A DNA stretch of 64,000 bases. Origin: Lingula anatina. Taxonomy: Eukaryota > Brachiopoda > Lingulata > Lingulida > Lingulidae. The stretch is from NCBI RefSeq assembly GCF_001039355.2, contig NW_019775957.1:596177-660176 (forward strand), written 5' to 3'. Numbering within the stretch: position 1 is the first letter of the stretch; the number at the start of each line of letters is the position of its first letter. Shown here piece after piece: positions 1 through 9,375 of this stretch. The notes under the pieces were generated by a model. That model was not told the DNA's origin. It saw nothing but the letters and a program-made list of their open reading frames with translations, and made no database searches. Made by a program: the position numbers and the translations under genes.

Positions 1-131
1 TTTTTTTTTAATCAACTTCAGACATTTGCATTTAGTAAAGTGTTACAGAGTACTAGAGTGTTACAGTTACATGTACATGTACTAGCTACTAGTATGTCTT
101 TGTAGCTCCTAAATTTTGCCAGTTATATTAC

Positions 132-203
132 CTGGTTATTCAGACCAACTGTGTCGATACTTGCTTTGGGCGCCGTATCTAAATCTCTCACGTCCGATTC
201 CAT
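132..203 (-). CDS. SRFBP1: SRFBP1/BUD22-family protein, first coding exon (copy A)
   Basis: Read on the minus strand this is a 24-codon exon starting with ATG (203-201) and ending at CAG before a gtaata donor. It encodes the same 24 residues as the exon at 7665-7736, ending GLNNQ, which corresponds to the LNNE stretch just before the conserved VVxMRK motif of vertebrate SRFBP1. Only synonymous changes separate the two copies. The remaining exons of this copy would lie left of the window. Confidence 0.75.
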
Positions 204-554
204 TTTGTTTTCTCTTCTCAGTAATAATTACGGAAAATATGATACAGGCATGGAAATCTCCGAATTACATGTGTTCCCGTGCACCTGCTTTAAATCTTCT
301 TTTCAAGAAGAGCGAAAAGCTGGTCCGATTAGGTGATGAGGCTCAGTTGATTATCAATGCGCGATAGAACTATCCGAGAAAGACTGCTCCTTGTCCCATA
401 AAAATACTTTGATAGAATTTCATGTTAATTAAATATCCCTTTTGTTATCTTTAATCCGGGGAAATGGAAATAAGTGGCATTTTTAACATTTTCCACTGAG
501 ACCTTGTAACTATTTTCTAGCGGAATGTCATTAGTTACCTGAAATCGATTGAAA
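204..554. promoter_or_regulatory. Divergent promoter between SRFBP1 and ZDHHC1 (copy A)
   Basis: About 350 bp separate the SRFBP1 start codon (minus) from the first ATG of the ZDHHC1 5'UTR exon (plus). The same arrangement is retained at 7737-8077. No clear TATA box is placed for either gene, as is usual for head-to-head housekeeping promoters. That the segment acts as a promoter is inferred from gene layout, not from motif evidence. Confidence 0.5.
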
Positions 555-602
555 ATGGCGGACGGTGGAGAAAGCCGCTCATATTTACACGAACATAACT
601 GA
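555..602 (+). CDS. Upstream ORF, 15 codons, in ZDHHC1 5'UTR (copy A)
   Basis: ATG at 555 in a strong context (A at -3, G at +4) opens a frame MADGGESRSYLHEHN that stops at TGA (600-602), 15 bases before the gtaaga donor at 618. The main ATG is in the next exon, so this is a self-contained upstream ORF. It is retained in copy B with one amino-acid change (S to G) and two synonymous changes. It may limit translation of the main frame; this is inference. Confidence 0.5.
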   Translation: MADGGESRSYLHEHN

Positions 603-947
603 TATCTATTGGAAACGGTAAGATCGAGTTTAATTACACGAAGGTTAAAAATTAAAGTTTTTCATACTCAAGGTTTGCGTTAGATTATAAAAAATAATGC
701 ATCAGTTTACAAGAATAAAGTGATTTAAGACACCACATTTGGACACGGTATTAGAACCTGTTATCTAATTCTTGTTTTATGAAAGTAGAAATTGCACATT
801 TGACAATTAAAAGCATTTTCTTCAAATGCCAATAGCATCATTCTATTCACAGTTTGATATTGATACATGATGACATGAATGTTGATTAGAAATATATTTA
901 TATATAATTCAATGACGGGGAATTTTTCTAAAATTCTCGCTCTTATG

Positions 948-1005
<58 letters not shown>
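948..1005 (+). repeat. Poly-A tract, 58 bases
   Basis: Uninterrupted A run in ZDHHC1 intron 1 of copy A. The matching site in copy B (near 8466) has only about 7 A, so this is a large length difference between the two copies. Confidence 0.9.
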
Positions 1006-1009
<4 letters not shown>

Positions 1010-1257
1010 TTAAAAAATCTTTAGCAGGCAATTGGAACTAATGATTTTTATCATTGCTGCATAAGTAGCTTATGATCGCCACCCATTCAAGTGTATTGTA
1101 TGAATGATAAAATCTTTTTTCTTTTGTAACATTACAATTATGTGATGATCAAATTCTAAAATTATACTTACAGTAAAATCAACTAAGCAATGATTGTATT
1201 CGGTTTTTCAATATTTTTTATCATGTTTGTATTTTATAACAATTTTTATTATTACAG

Positions 1258-1531
1258 ATGGGTGCTGACACCAATGTAGAGGTCCAGCAGCCCAGTAGAG
1301 AGAACGGCTGGTCCTGCCCCCCACATCCCTTACAGTTTGTTGCCTGGGGGTTTATCATATTCTTTGGTGTGATACATTTTGTTATTTTGGTGCCTGGTTT
1401 GCCAGTGGAATGGCAAACTGCTGGTTATGTGGTATCCTTTTACATAATTTCACGTACAATTTAATGGAAAAGCTTTAGTGTCACCTGAAATGTGATATAT
1501 ACATATGATAAATTTGAGCAAAGGATGATGA

Positions 1532-1589
<58 letters not shown>

Positions 1590-4195
1590 TATGAAATGGC
1601 CGCCAGCCCGAGGCTGGTAACTTTCAGGTCGGGCGGGTAAGATTTACAAATTACCAGCCCGACGGGCTGGCTATTTTCACAGCCTATTTTCACCTTTTAT
1701 TTTGTCTATGTTCACAAGCGATTTCGGCAAAATATCAAATCAACTCACTGTTTACACCCACTTTCATAGAAGCAAAGAACTAACCATAGCTTGCAATCGA
1801 ACGCTCGTATCGAAATGTAACCAACAGTCTCCCTCTCAGTGGCCTCGTTTTCGAAGTTCCATCTGTGTGATATGAAGTTGAAAGACAACTTGAAACGTTC
1901 AGCTTCAGTGAACAGCAGATAACGTAACGGCATTGTTTTGTGTGGAGGAGATACCGGAGTAGAAATTTGTAGGTGGAGAGTACTAAAAATGTGAAAGTAT
2001 AAAAAGTTATGATATTGATTAAATAGACCTACAGGTACATGAAGTGCTTATAATCAACTGTAATAAAGGCAACGGAGGCAAATTAAAGGAGAATTTTACA
2101 AAAAATTTGAATCCCAAAATTATGAGTGAACGTACGAGTTTACGCCGTGCGTCAGATGTAGTTCTTTTCCCCACGTGCTTTCATCTTGGGCTGTCAAAAA
2201 TGAAAAAAATCTATCAAGTCCGATAGACAAGTTCAAAAAAGAAAAACAATTGAGGAAAGATATAAAAATAAGAAAGATTACGACAGAACCAAACGAAAGA
2301 GAACAAATTGGGACCCATGGAAAGGTGACTTCGATTTGCAATGAGTCGAGCGGCAACATTTTTTTGTAAAACCGTAACTCGAAAGTATCACGCATTGCGA
2401 CCGAGCGCAAGCATCTCGATCCAATAACTCGCCCACACTCGCCCCATATAATATATTGTAGCCTCTACGTGATATAGCTATTCTCAATAAGCGATGCTTT
2501 CGAGATACAGGGCCCTGCAGGACTGTCTATGGACCATTAGCGTGCAGGACCGTTCCCGACCGCTTTAAGCGATATTCAAAGGGACCCTACGTGCTGAATT
2601 CTTTCTTCTTTACTGTCAGCACAGAGATCGATTTATTTGACAAGAATATATATGTATTTGGTCATAGGGCCTACTTGCTGCTATACAGAAAAGCAAAAAT
2701 TATGATCAAATGAAATCACGAAATCGGAATAAAAGTTATGAATAAATTATTGAAGAAGAAATGAGACAGCCTGCAAGGTGAACATAAACTGAATTGACTA
2801 CTCCCCCCCTCCCCCGCCCGCTAAAGGGCCCTGAAAATTTTTGGTATTTTAGATGGTGAATGGTGCAATTTGGTATGGTTTAGAACTATGGCTCTATTCC
2901 CATAGATTTAAGATGGATCTATCCCCGCGGGGAGTCTCAGTAGATTACTTTCAGATATTCCAATTTAAATGTCCGTCCTGCCTACTACAAGCTGTAAGGA
3001 GGTAATTAACTTTCGTGTCCGCCCGGCTGACAGCTATTTAGCGTGAACCCCCAGAGAGTTAGGTCGATCTAATCTATGGATACCGATATTATGATTCAAC
3101 TAGCGAAAAGTCTTATTTCAAGAGCTGAGTTTTTTTTTTTTTNATCAAATGAAATCACGAAATCGGAATAAAAGTTATGAATAAATTATTGAAGAAGAAA
3201 TGAGACAGCCTGCAAGGTGAACATAAACTGAATTGACTACTCCCCCCCTCCCCCGCCCGCTAAAGGGCCTTGAAAATTTTTGGTATTTTAGATGGTGAAT
3301 GGTGCAATTTGGTATGGTTTAGAACTATGGCTCTATTCCCATAGATTTAAGATGGATCTATCCCCGCGGGGAGTCTCAGTAGATTACTTTCAGATATTCC
3401 AATTTAAATGTCCGTCCTGCCTACTACAAGCTGTAAGGAGGTAATTAACTTTCGTGTCCGCCCGGCTGACAGCTATTTAGCGTGAACCCCCAGAGAGTTA
3501 GGTCGATCTAATCTATGGATACCGATATTATGATTCAACTAGCGAAAAGTCTTATTTCAAGAGCTGAGTTTTTTTTTTTTTTTTTTTTTTTTGCAGAAAT
3601 TAAAGGGGGTCGGGGGCGTCAGGACCCGCCCTCTAAATCCAACACTGACAAGGTATCATTCAGTAGAAATTCCAACCAATTTCTAAATGTCCACGCATAA
3701 GGCATGATATTGCCCTTTCATTTCCAACTTGCTCTCCTAAGAATGCATTCTAGACCCCCCTCAGCATACCTCTCTTAACTCTAGAGGTTATCATAACTAG
3801 GGCAGGTAACTACATGGCCGGGCTGGTAACTTTTCAGAGTTACCTGCCCGGCGGTCTGGCTAGTAATTTCCTTCAATTTCATACACTGATATATATATTG
3901 ATATTTTAAAGAAATATTGTTTAGTAGTGCAGGGATAGTTCATAAGGCTTAAAACCCAACTTGCCAACCTTTACAGTCCAATCGATTTGATTTGAAATAT
4001 ATTATTCTTATTTTATTTAAATTATTAAAATTTTTGCTTTATTTTTGTTTTAATTATTATTATCATTGAAAGATTCCCTTTCTCCATCCGAAATTCTGCA
4101 TAAAGGTAACTTTTACATCTTAGATGGAAAAATGAACCTTTCATATTAAAATACCATGTTATACATCAAGGTGAACTTTTTCCCTGACTAAATAA

Positions 4196-4231
<36 letters not shown>

Positions 4232-4755
4232 AATGTTATTTTACTTAACTTAGCATTTTCTTAGGTGCAAGGGATCTTATTCTTAGCACATTTTATAGTG
4301 CATCTAATGGCCTGCACAATCAACCCAGCTGATGTGAATGTAATCAAAAAAGCAGGGAAGACACCTGCTGCCATATTTGATAGAACACTACATGCCCATG
4401 TTATAGAAAATGATCACTGTTATATATGTGAAGTAGAAGTGTAAGTTGCATTTCTTTTTTTAAGGTTTGAGAACTTGATTAATATGATTCTGCTGTACTG
4501 ACATTTAATATGATACTTCAGAAGATTTGAATTTCTATAGAGTGGATAAAACTGGCTTAAGTTTCTTTTACTTTGGGAGAGTGAAATTTCTTACTTTGTT
4601 ATTTGGATAGGAAATGCAGGTGTTAATGCAAAATTTATCTTTTCTCCTTTCAGAGGACCAAAATCTAAACATTGTAGTGCCTGTAACAAGTGTGTCAGTG
4701 ATTTTGATCACCACTGTAAGTGGCTTAATAACTGCGTAGGAGGCAGAAACTACAA
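1258..4755 (+). CDS. ZDHHC1: ZDHHC1-type palmitoyltransferase, partial copy A (three exons)
   Basis: Exons at 1258-1431, 4265-4440 and 4654-4755 correspond to coding exons 1 to 3 of the complete copy (8727-9890). They encode the N-terminal cytosolic segment, membrane segments 1 and 2, the NPAD motif and the DHHC cysteine-rich domain, including the [11 protein letters not shown] core. By eye the protein differs from copy B at one residue (Ile for Val in the CTxNPAD stretch). All splice sites are intact, so this is not a decayed pseudogene; it ends because the contig ends at 5003. The intron between its first two coding exons is longer than in copy B because of the 1587-3888 insertion. Confidence 0.85.
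1536..1586. repeat. (TA)n microsatellite
   Basis: About 25 TA units directly abutting the left end of the 2.3 kb insertion. TA-rich sequence also follows the right end, consistent with insertion into a TA-rich target site. Confidence 0.9.
2372..2516. mobile_element. Nested miniature element, family with GTAACTCGAAAG termini
   Basis: The ends are inverted: GTAACTCGAAAGTATC at left and GATGCTTTCGAGATACAGGG at right. The interior (GCATTGCGACCGAGCGCAAG) is shared with a second copy at 50683-50833. At about 145 bp with no coding capacity it fits a MITE. Confidence 0.65.
2705..3582. repeat. Direct duplication around single N at 3143 (assembly overlap)
   Basis: 2705-3142 and 3144-3582 are almost identical (one difference noticed, CCCTG vs CCTTG), each ending in a T run. 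One isolated N separates them. This fits two contig ends that overlap but were not merged. Confidence 0.85.
2896..3078. mobile_element. Miniature inverted-repeat element with AGATCGATCT-like ends
   Basis: The element begins CCCATAGATTTAAGATGGAT and ends GGTCGATCTAATCTATGG, so its termini are imperfect inverted repeats. The body (GGGGAGTCTCAGTAGATTAC, then GTCCGCCCGGCTGACAGC) recurs in reverse orientation at 36054-36280. A further copy at 3335-3517 is the assembly duplicate. Confidence 0.6.
4198..4230. repeat. (ATT)n microsatellite (copy A allele)
   Basis: About ten ATT units upstream of the second coding exon of copy A. The matching tract in copy B (9331-9374) is longer. Confidence 0.85.
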
Positions 4756-5003
4756 GTAAGTTAACTCTAGGATACAGATGCAAAGTTATGAGTCACAAAG
4801 GTGTCTTATGCAAAAATAATACTAAGAATTCAGAAATCTTAGAAAAGTTACCATAAAAGCTAATAAAAAATTTGTTACTTTAACATCACATTTTGATTGA
4901 AGCAGTTTTGTTTTATGCTTAAAGTAGACCTAAGAAACATATCTAAAAAGGCCAAACTGCTTCTAAATATTTTACTACACTTCATAGTAAATCTTAGGCA
5001 GGA

Positions 5004-5004
5004 N
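5004..5004. other. Single-N contig join
   Basis: To the left is ZDHHC1 intron sequence of copy A (matching 10100-10140); to the right the sequence is inside an SRFBP1 exon on the opposite strand. The juxtaposition is best read as an assembly join that removed the 3' end of SRFBP1. Confidence 0.85.
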
Positions 5005-7736
5005 TGGACTCAAATCTTCTCTTAGGAGGAACGTGTCTTGAGGACGTCAACTCAGTGACGTTTTCACCATCATCATCTTCCTCTTCCCTCTCTTCTTCTC
5101 CAGAGTCATCACTGCACTGGAAAAATGGATCTTTATTGTGTCCCGTCTTAGAAGCACCTGTATCTCCAAATATGTTCACTTTTAAATTTGAAGCCATCTT
5201 CAAAGCACCACTTTTTGTCAGAACTTCACCAGTGTCTGGAAGCTGACGTAAATCTAATTTCTTTACTACCATTTCTTCTGTTTCTTTTTCCACAATGACA
5301 GAGGCTTTAGGAGGTCTTGCAATGGGTTCAGAAGACGATGTGGTTGTCTTGGTGCATTCTCTGGACATGTCAGATGTTACAACTGACTTTGTAGTTGACA
5401 TGGAGGATAATATTGAAGGTTTGGTGGATTTTTCATCATCTTCACCAGAGGCATCACTGTCAGATTCAAGCATATTATCTTCATCTGAATCTGACAAATC
5501 ACTGCCATCAGATTCAGAAGAATGATCCCAACTGGGGATATCCTGTTGAGAAAATATGGACTCCTTGGGAGAAATTACTTTCTTTTCTGATTGTGCCAGT
5601 GTTGAAGAATGAGATGCTGTATTCTCTGCATTGCTCATTTTCTGTTTTTGTTCAGTTTTGTCTTTTTCAAGTTTTTCTTTGCTTTTTAAACGTAGTTCCA
5701 GCGTAAATGCATCAACTTTCCTTTTAACTTCCAGTTTTTTCCCTTGATTCTTTTGTTTAACCTTTTTCTTTTTCTTCTTGAATTTTCTATTAGTCGTTTT
5801 TGCTAAGAGATAAGCAGCCAATGATGGCCAGTCTGCATGTTTGCTGCGGAACTCTTTTACTGCCTTCTGTAAGACAGCATTATCTGCAAGTCTTGCCATT
5901 GCTCTGCCAACTTCAGATGCATTTGGCTGAAACATATTCAGATTTACACATCAAAATGGACAATAAATGTTCAACAAAGCAGAACAAAAACAACAAAAGG
6001 ACCCTAGTGCCTGTCAATTCACATCAGGACAGCTTTATTCACTTGGCTAATGCTGAATGAACCGTTACTGGTGGTTCCTTCCATTTTGAAAATGAAATAT
6101 TTGAAAAGGGATATTTAAGTCATCAAAGGAAACAAAATTATAACTTCCATACAAGCTATATATAGAGGAAATAGGCTTTAATTGCACAACAATCCCCTAT
6201 ATACTAGTAATATCACTGTATTTTACTCAGTACATCATAGGTGAATAGGGAAGAATCTATAAATCTGTTGTAAATATCTAAGAAGAAATAAAAAAAAAAA
6301 TTAAATATTTTAATCAGTAATATTTTATGTACCTGTTTACAAACATCGGCAAAACTAGTTGTTGAAGCTAATGCATACTTGGAAACCTTATCTGCATTCA
6401 AACCCTGCAAGAAACACAACAACAACAATAATAATAATAATAATAGCTTTCTGTAAGGCACATTAATAACACTCAAATATTTAATGCAACAAATAAACTG
6501 ACTAAAATTTTTCAAACTCTGACAATAAGAAGATCACAATAAAATGACTAATTTAAAAATACTGAACAATCTGTCAGAAGCAATACATACTAATACCAGA
6601 TGGCTACTGTAAACCTGACACTGACAAATCACCATTTCAAAAACAAATCAAATCTTTACTTTAATCACTTCCATCTCTGCCTTCAATCTCTCAAGTCTCC
6701 TTGCACTTTTCTCTCTGCCTGGTAGCCCACTTTCTCTGAAAATTATCAAGAAAATCTTCATAAGTTCAAGATGAAATAAACAAAAGATGTGTTTTTTTTT
6801 TAACTTGAGCTGTATTTTAGTCCTTATAATCATTCATTTAAAACTGAGAATAATAATTAACAGTTATCCTGTACAGAAATGTGGAATGTCCACAGCAACA
6901 CCAACCGCAATGATAGAGACTGGTAGTGGCCACATGTCCACATATACTGTCTGTCCATAAAAATAACCAAACAAATAAACACAAACAAACAAATAAACAA
7001 ACAAATCCAGGCTACCACATAAATTCTATCCAGCCTGCTAATGTAACCATCTACTATTTTTTGAAGTGATATTATTATGAAATTGTGGGAAACTGGATAT
7101 AAGTGCTACATGCATATTTACAGACAAGCAATTTAGATATTGTATAAAAAGTATGTATTTAATAGCTCCTGTATGTATTAAAAACTCACCCTTTTGGTTT
7201 CAATTTACGTATCTGTCTTGTTAACTTATTGATGACCTGGACCCGAGCTTTCTTCACAGTTTTCCTCATAGACACCAACTGAAAGAAAAGTAAATAATTT
7301 TTTGAAATATGCCCCTAATGCTCACTAAGTTCAAAATAAGTAATTGATGGTACTGTGAAGCTACAACCTCTACCAAGACTTGTTTCTTTTTAAACTTTTT
7401 TAAACTTTTTTTATTTTTTTGCATCCATTTTCATAGCTGTAACTTGATCCCATATATTTAATCCAGGTATTTGATATCTTAAAAGTATTAATGTGTGTAC
7501 AGTGTATTACAATTTAGTTGGGATGTTTTTTTATTTTTTAATCAACTTCAAACATTTGCATTTAGTAAAGTGCTACAGAGTAATTCGCTTTAGCTACTAC
7601 GTACATGTACTCAGTACTAGCTACTTGTGTCTTTGTAGCTCCTAAATTTTGCCAGTTATATTACCTGATTATTCAGACCAACTGTGTCGATACTTGCTTT
7701 GGGTGCCGTATCTAAATCTCTCACGTCCGATTCCAT
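5005..7736 (-). CDS. SRFBP1: SRFBP1/BUD22-family nucleolar protein, five exons, C-terminus missing
   Basis: Minus-strand exons: 7736-7665, 7278-7190, 6735-6660, 6404-6333 and 5926-5005, all with GT-AG sites and consistent phases. The protein starts MESDVRDLDT; residues 20-55 give LNNQLVSMRKTVKKARVQVI, matching the conserved BUD22-domain start of vertebrate SRFBP1, followed by a KRLERLK-type helix, a FADVCKQPNASE stretch and ARLADNAVLQKAV. Then come a Lys-rich run (KKKKKK) and long Ser/Asp/Glu-rich acidic segments, as expected for this nucleolar family. Yeast BUD22 is needed for 18S rRNA maturation, and human SRFBP1 binds serum response factor. The conserved C-terminal end is absent because the sequence breaks at 5004. 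About 410 residues are seen. It is head-to-head with ZDHHC1. Confidence 0.85.
6421..6445. repeat. Short AAC/AAT microsatellite in SRFBP1 intron
   Basis: A run of AAC then AAT units lies just upstream (minus sense) of SRFBP1 exon 4. The intron shows nothing else notable. Confidence 0.7.
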
Positions 7737-8077
7737 ATTGTTTTCTCTTCTCAGTAAAAAACTACGGAAAATAATAAAGGCATGGAAATCTCATGTGTTC
7801 CCGTGCACCTGCTTCAAATCTTCTTTTCAAGAAGAGCGAAAAGCTGGTCCGATTAGGTGATGAGGCTCAGTTGATTATCAATGCGCGATAGGACTATCCG
7901 AAAAAGACTGCTCCTTGTCCCATAAAATACTTCGTCAGAATTTTATATTAATAAATTATCTCTTTTGTTATCTTTTATAGGGAGAAATGGGAATAAGTGA
8001 CATTTTTAACATTTGCCATTGAGACATTGTAACTATTTTCTAGCGGAATGTCATTAGTTACCTGAAATCGATTGAAA
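7737..8077. promoter_or_regulatory. Divergent promoter between SRFBP1 and ZDHHC1 (copy B)
   Basis: About 340 bp lie between the SRFBP1 start (7736, minus) and the upstream ATG of ZDHHC1 (8078, plus). The segment is nearly identical to 204-554. Promoter function is inferred from the head-to-head layout and from its short length. Confidence 0.5.
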
Positions 8078-8125
8078 ATGGCGGATGGTGGAGAAGGCCG
8101 ATCATATTTACACGAACATAACTGA
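8078..8125 (+). CDS. Upstream ORF, 15 codons, in ZDHHC1 5'UTR exon (copy B)
   Basis: ATG in strong context encodes MADGGEGRSYLHEHN and stops at 8123-8125, 15 bases before the gtaaga donor at 8141. It sits in the non-coding first exon, which ends at 8140. The other copy (555-602) differs by three bases, only one of them amino-acid changing. It cannot fuse to the main frame because of its stop. Confidence 0.5.
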   Translation: MADGGEGRSYLHEHN

Positions 8126-8726
8126 TATCTATTGAAAACGGTAAGATCGAGTTTAATTACACGAAGGTTAAAAATTAAAGTTTTTCATACTCAAGGTTTG
8201 CGTTAGATTATAAAAAATAATGCACCAGTTTACAAGAACAAAGTGATTTAAGACACCACATTTGGACACGGTATTGGAGCCTGTTATCTAACTCTTGTTT
8301 TATGAAAGTAGAAATTGCACATTAGATAATTTAAAGCATTTTCTTCAAATGCCAATAGCATCATTCCATTCACAGTTTGATATTGATACATGTTGACATG
8401 TTGATTTGAAATATATTCATATATTATATAAGGACAGGGAATTTTTCTAAAATACTCGTTCTTATGCAAAAAAAGTTATTAAAAATCTTTAACAGGCAAT
8501 TGGAACAAATGTTTTTCATCACTGCTGCATAAGTAGCTTATGATCACCATCCATTCAAATTAATTGTATGAATGATAAAATCTTTTTTCTTTTGTAACAT
8601 TACAATTATGTGATGATCATATTCTAAAATTATAGTTGCAGTAAAATCAACTAAACAATGATTGTATTTGATTTTTCAATATTTTTTTATCGTGTTTATA
8701 TTTTATAACTATTTTTATTATTACAG

Positions 8727-9330
8727 ATGGGTGCTGACACCAATGTAGAGGTCCAGCAGCCCAGTAGAGAGAACGGCTGGTCCTGCCCCCCACATCCCTT
8801 ACAGTTTGTTGCCTGGGGGTTTATCATATTCTTTGGTGTGATACATTTTGTTATTTTGGTGCCTGGTTTGCCAGTGGAATGGCAAACTGCTGGTTATGTG
8901 GTATCCTTTCACATTATTTCATGTAAAATTTAATGGAAACATTTTAGTGTCCCATGAAATTTGATATTTTCATATGATGAAATTTGAGCAAATAATTTAA
9001 AGATATATTGATATTTTAAAGAAATATTGTTTAGTAGTGCAGGGAAAGTTTATAAGGCTTAAAATCCTACCTACCAACCTACTAGTATACAGTCCAATCG
9101 ATTTGATTTGAAATAAATTATTCTTATTTTATTTAAATTATTAAAATTTTTGCTTTATTTTTGTTTTAATTATTACTATTATTATTATTGAAAGATTCCT
9201 TTTCTCCATCCAAAATTCTGCATAAAGGTAACTTTTACATCCTTGTCAATTATTTTAGATGGAAAAATGAACCTTTCATATTAAAATACCATGTTATACA
9301 TCAGGGTGAACTTATTCCCTGACTAACTTA

Positions 9331-9375
<45 letters not shown>

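Larger units (their letters stand above)
1587..3888. mobile_element. Copy-A-specific DNA-transposon-like insertion in ZDHHC1 intron
   Basis: The block is absent from copy B, where the flanks join directly near 9000. It begins GTGTATGAAAT and ends with the inverted complement ATTTCATACAC, and both ends sit in TA-rich DNA compatible with an ATATATAT target duplication. Subterminal GC-rich stretches (GGGCTGGTAAC type) recur in both orientations near the two ends. Inside are an SSR-like T run, two nested miniature elements and a short frame near 2225-2350 rich in Lys and Arg, but no recognisable full transposase. About 440 bp of the interior is repeated around the single N at 3143, so the true element is nearer 1.9 kb. 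Confidence 0.65.
1..5003. other. Second (probably allelic) copy of the SRFBP1-ZDHHC1 head-to-head region
   Basis: This block matches 7540-10140 nearly base for base in order and orientation: SRFBP1 exon 1, shared promoter, ZDHHC1 5'UTR exon, and ZDHHC1 coding exons 1 to 3, with scattered substitutions and small indels of a few percent by eye. It stops at a single N (5004), after which sequence resumes in the middle of the SRFBP1 last visible exon. The simplest reading is that two haplotype contigs were scaffolded end to end. A real tandem duplication cannot be excluded from sequence alone. The main structural difference is a 2.3 kb insertion at 1587-3888. Confidence 0.85.

Noticed and set aside
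5295-5706. Plus-strand frames rich in Ser, Asp and Leu
   Set aside because: Antisense of the acidic Ser/Asp/Glu region of SRFBP1 exon 5.
1258-8933. Two separate ZDHHC1 genes in tandem
   Set aside because: The copies are nearly identical including introns and promoter, the left one stops exactly at a single N, and both carry the opposite-strand SRFBP1 exon. Allelic contigs explain this better, although read depth is needed to be certain.
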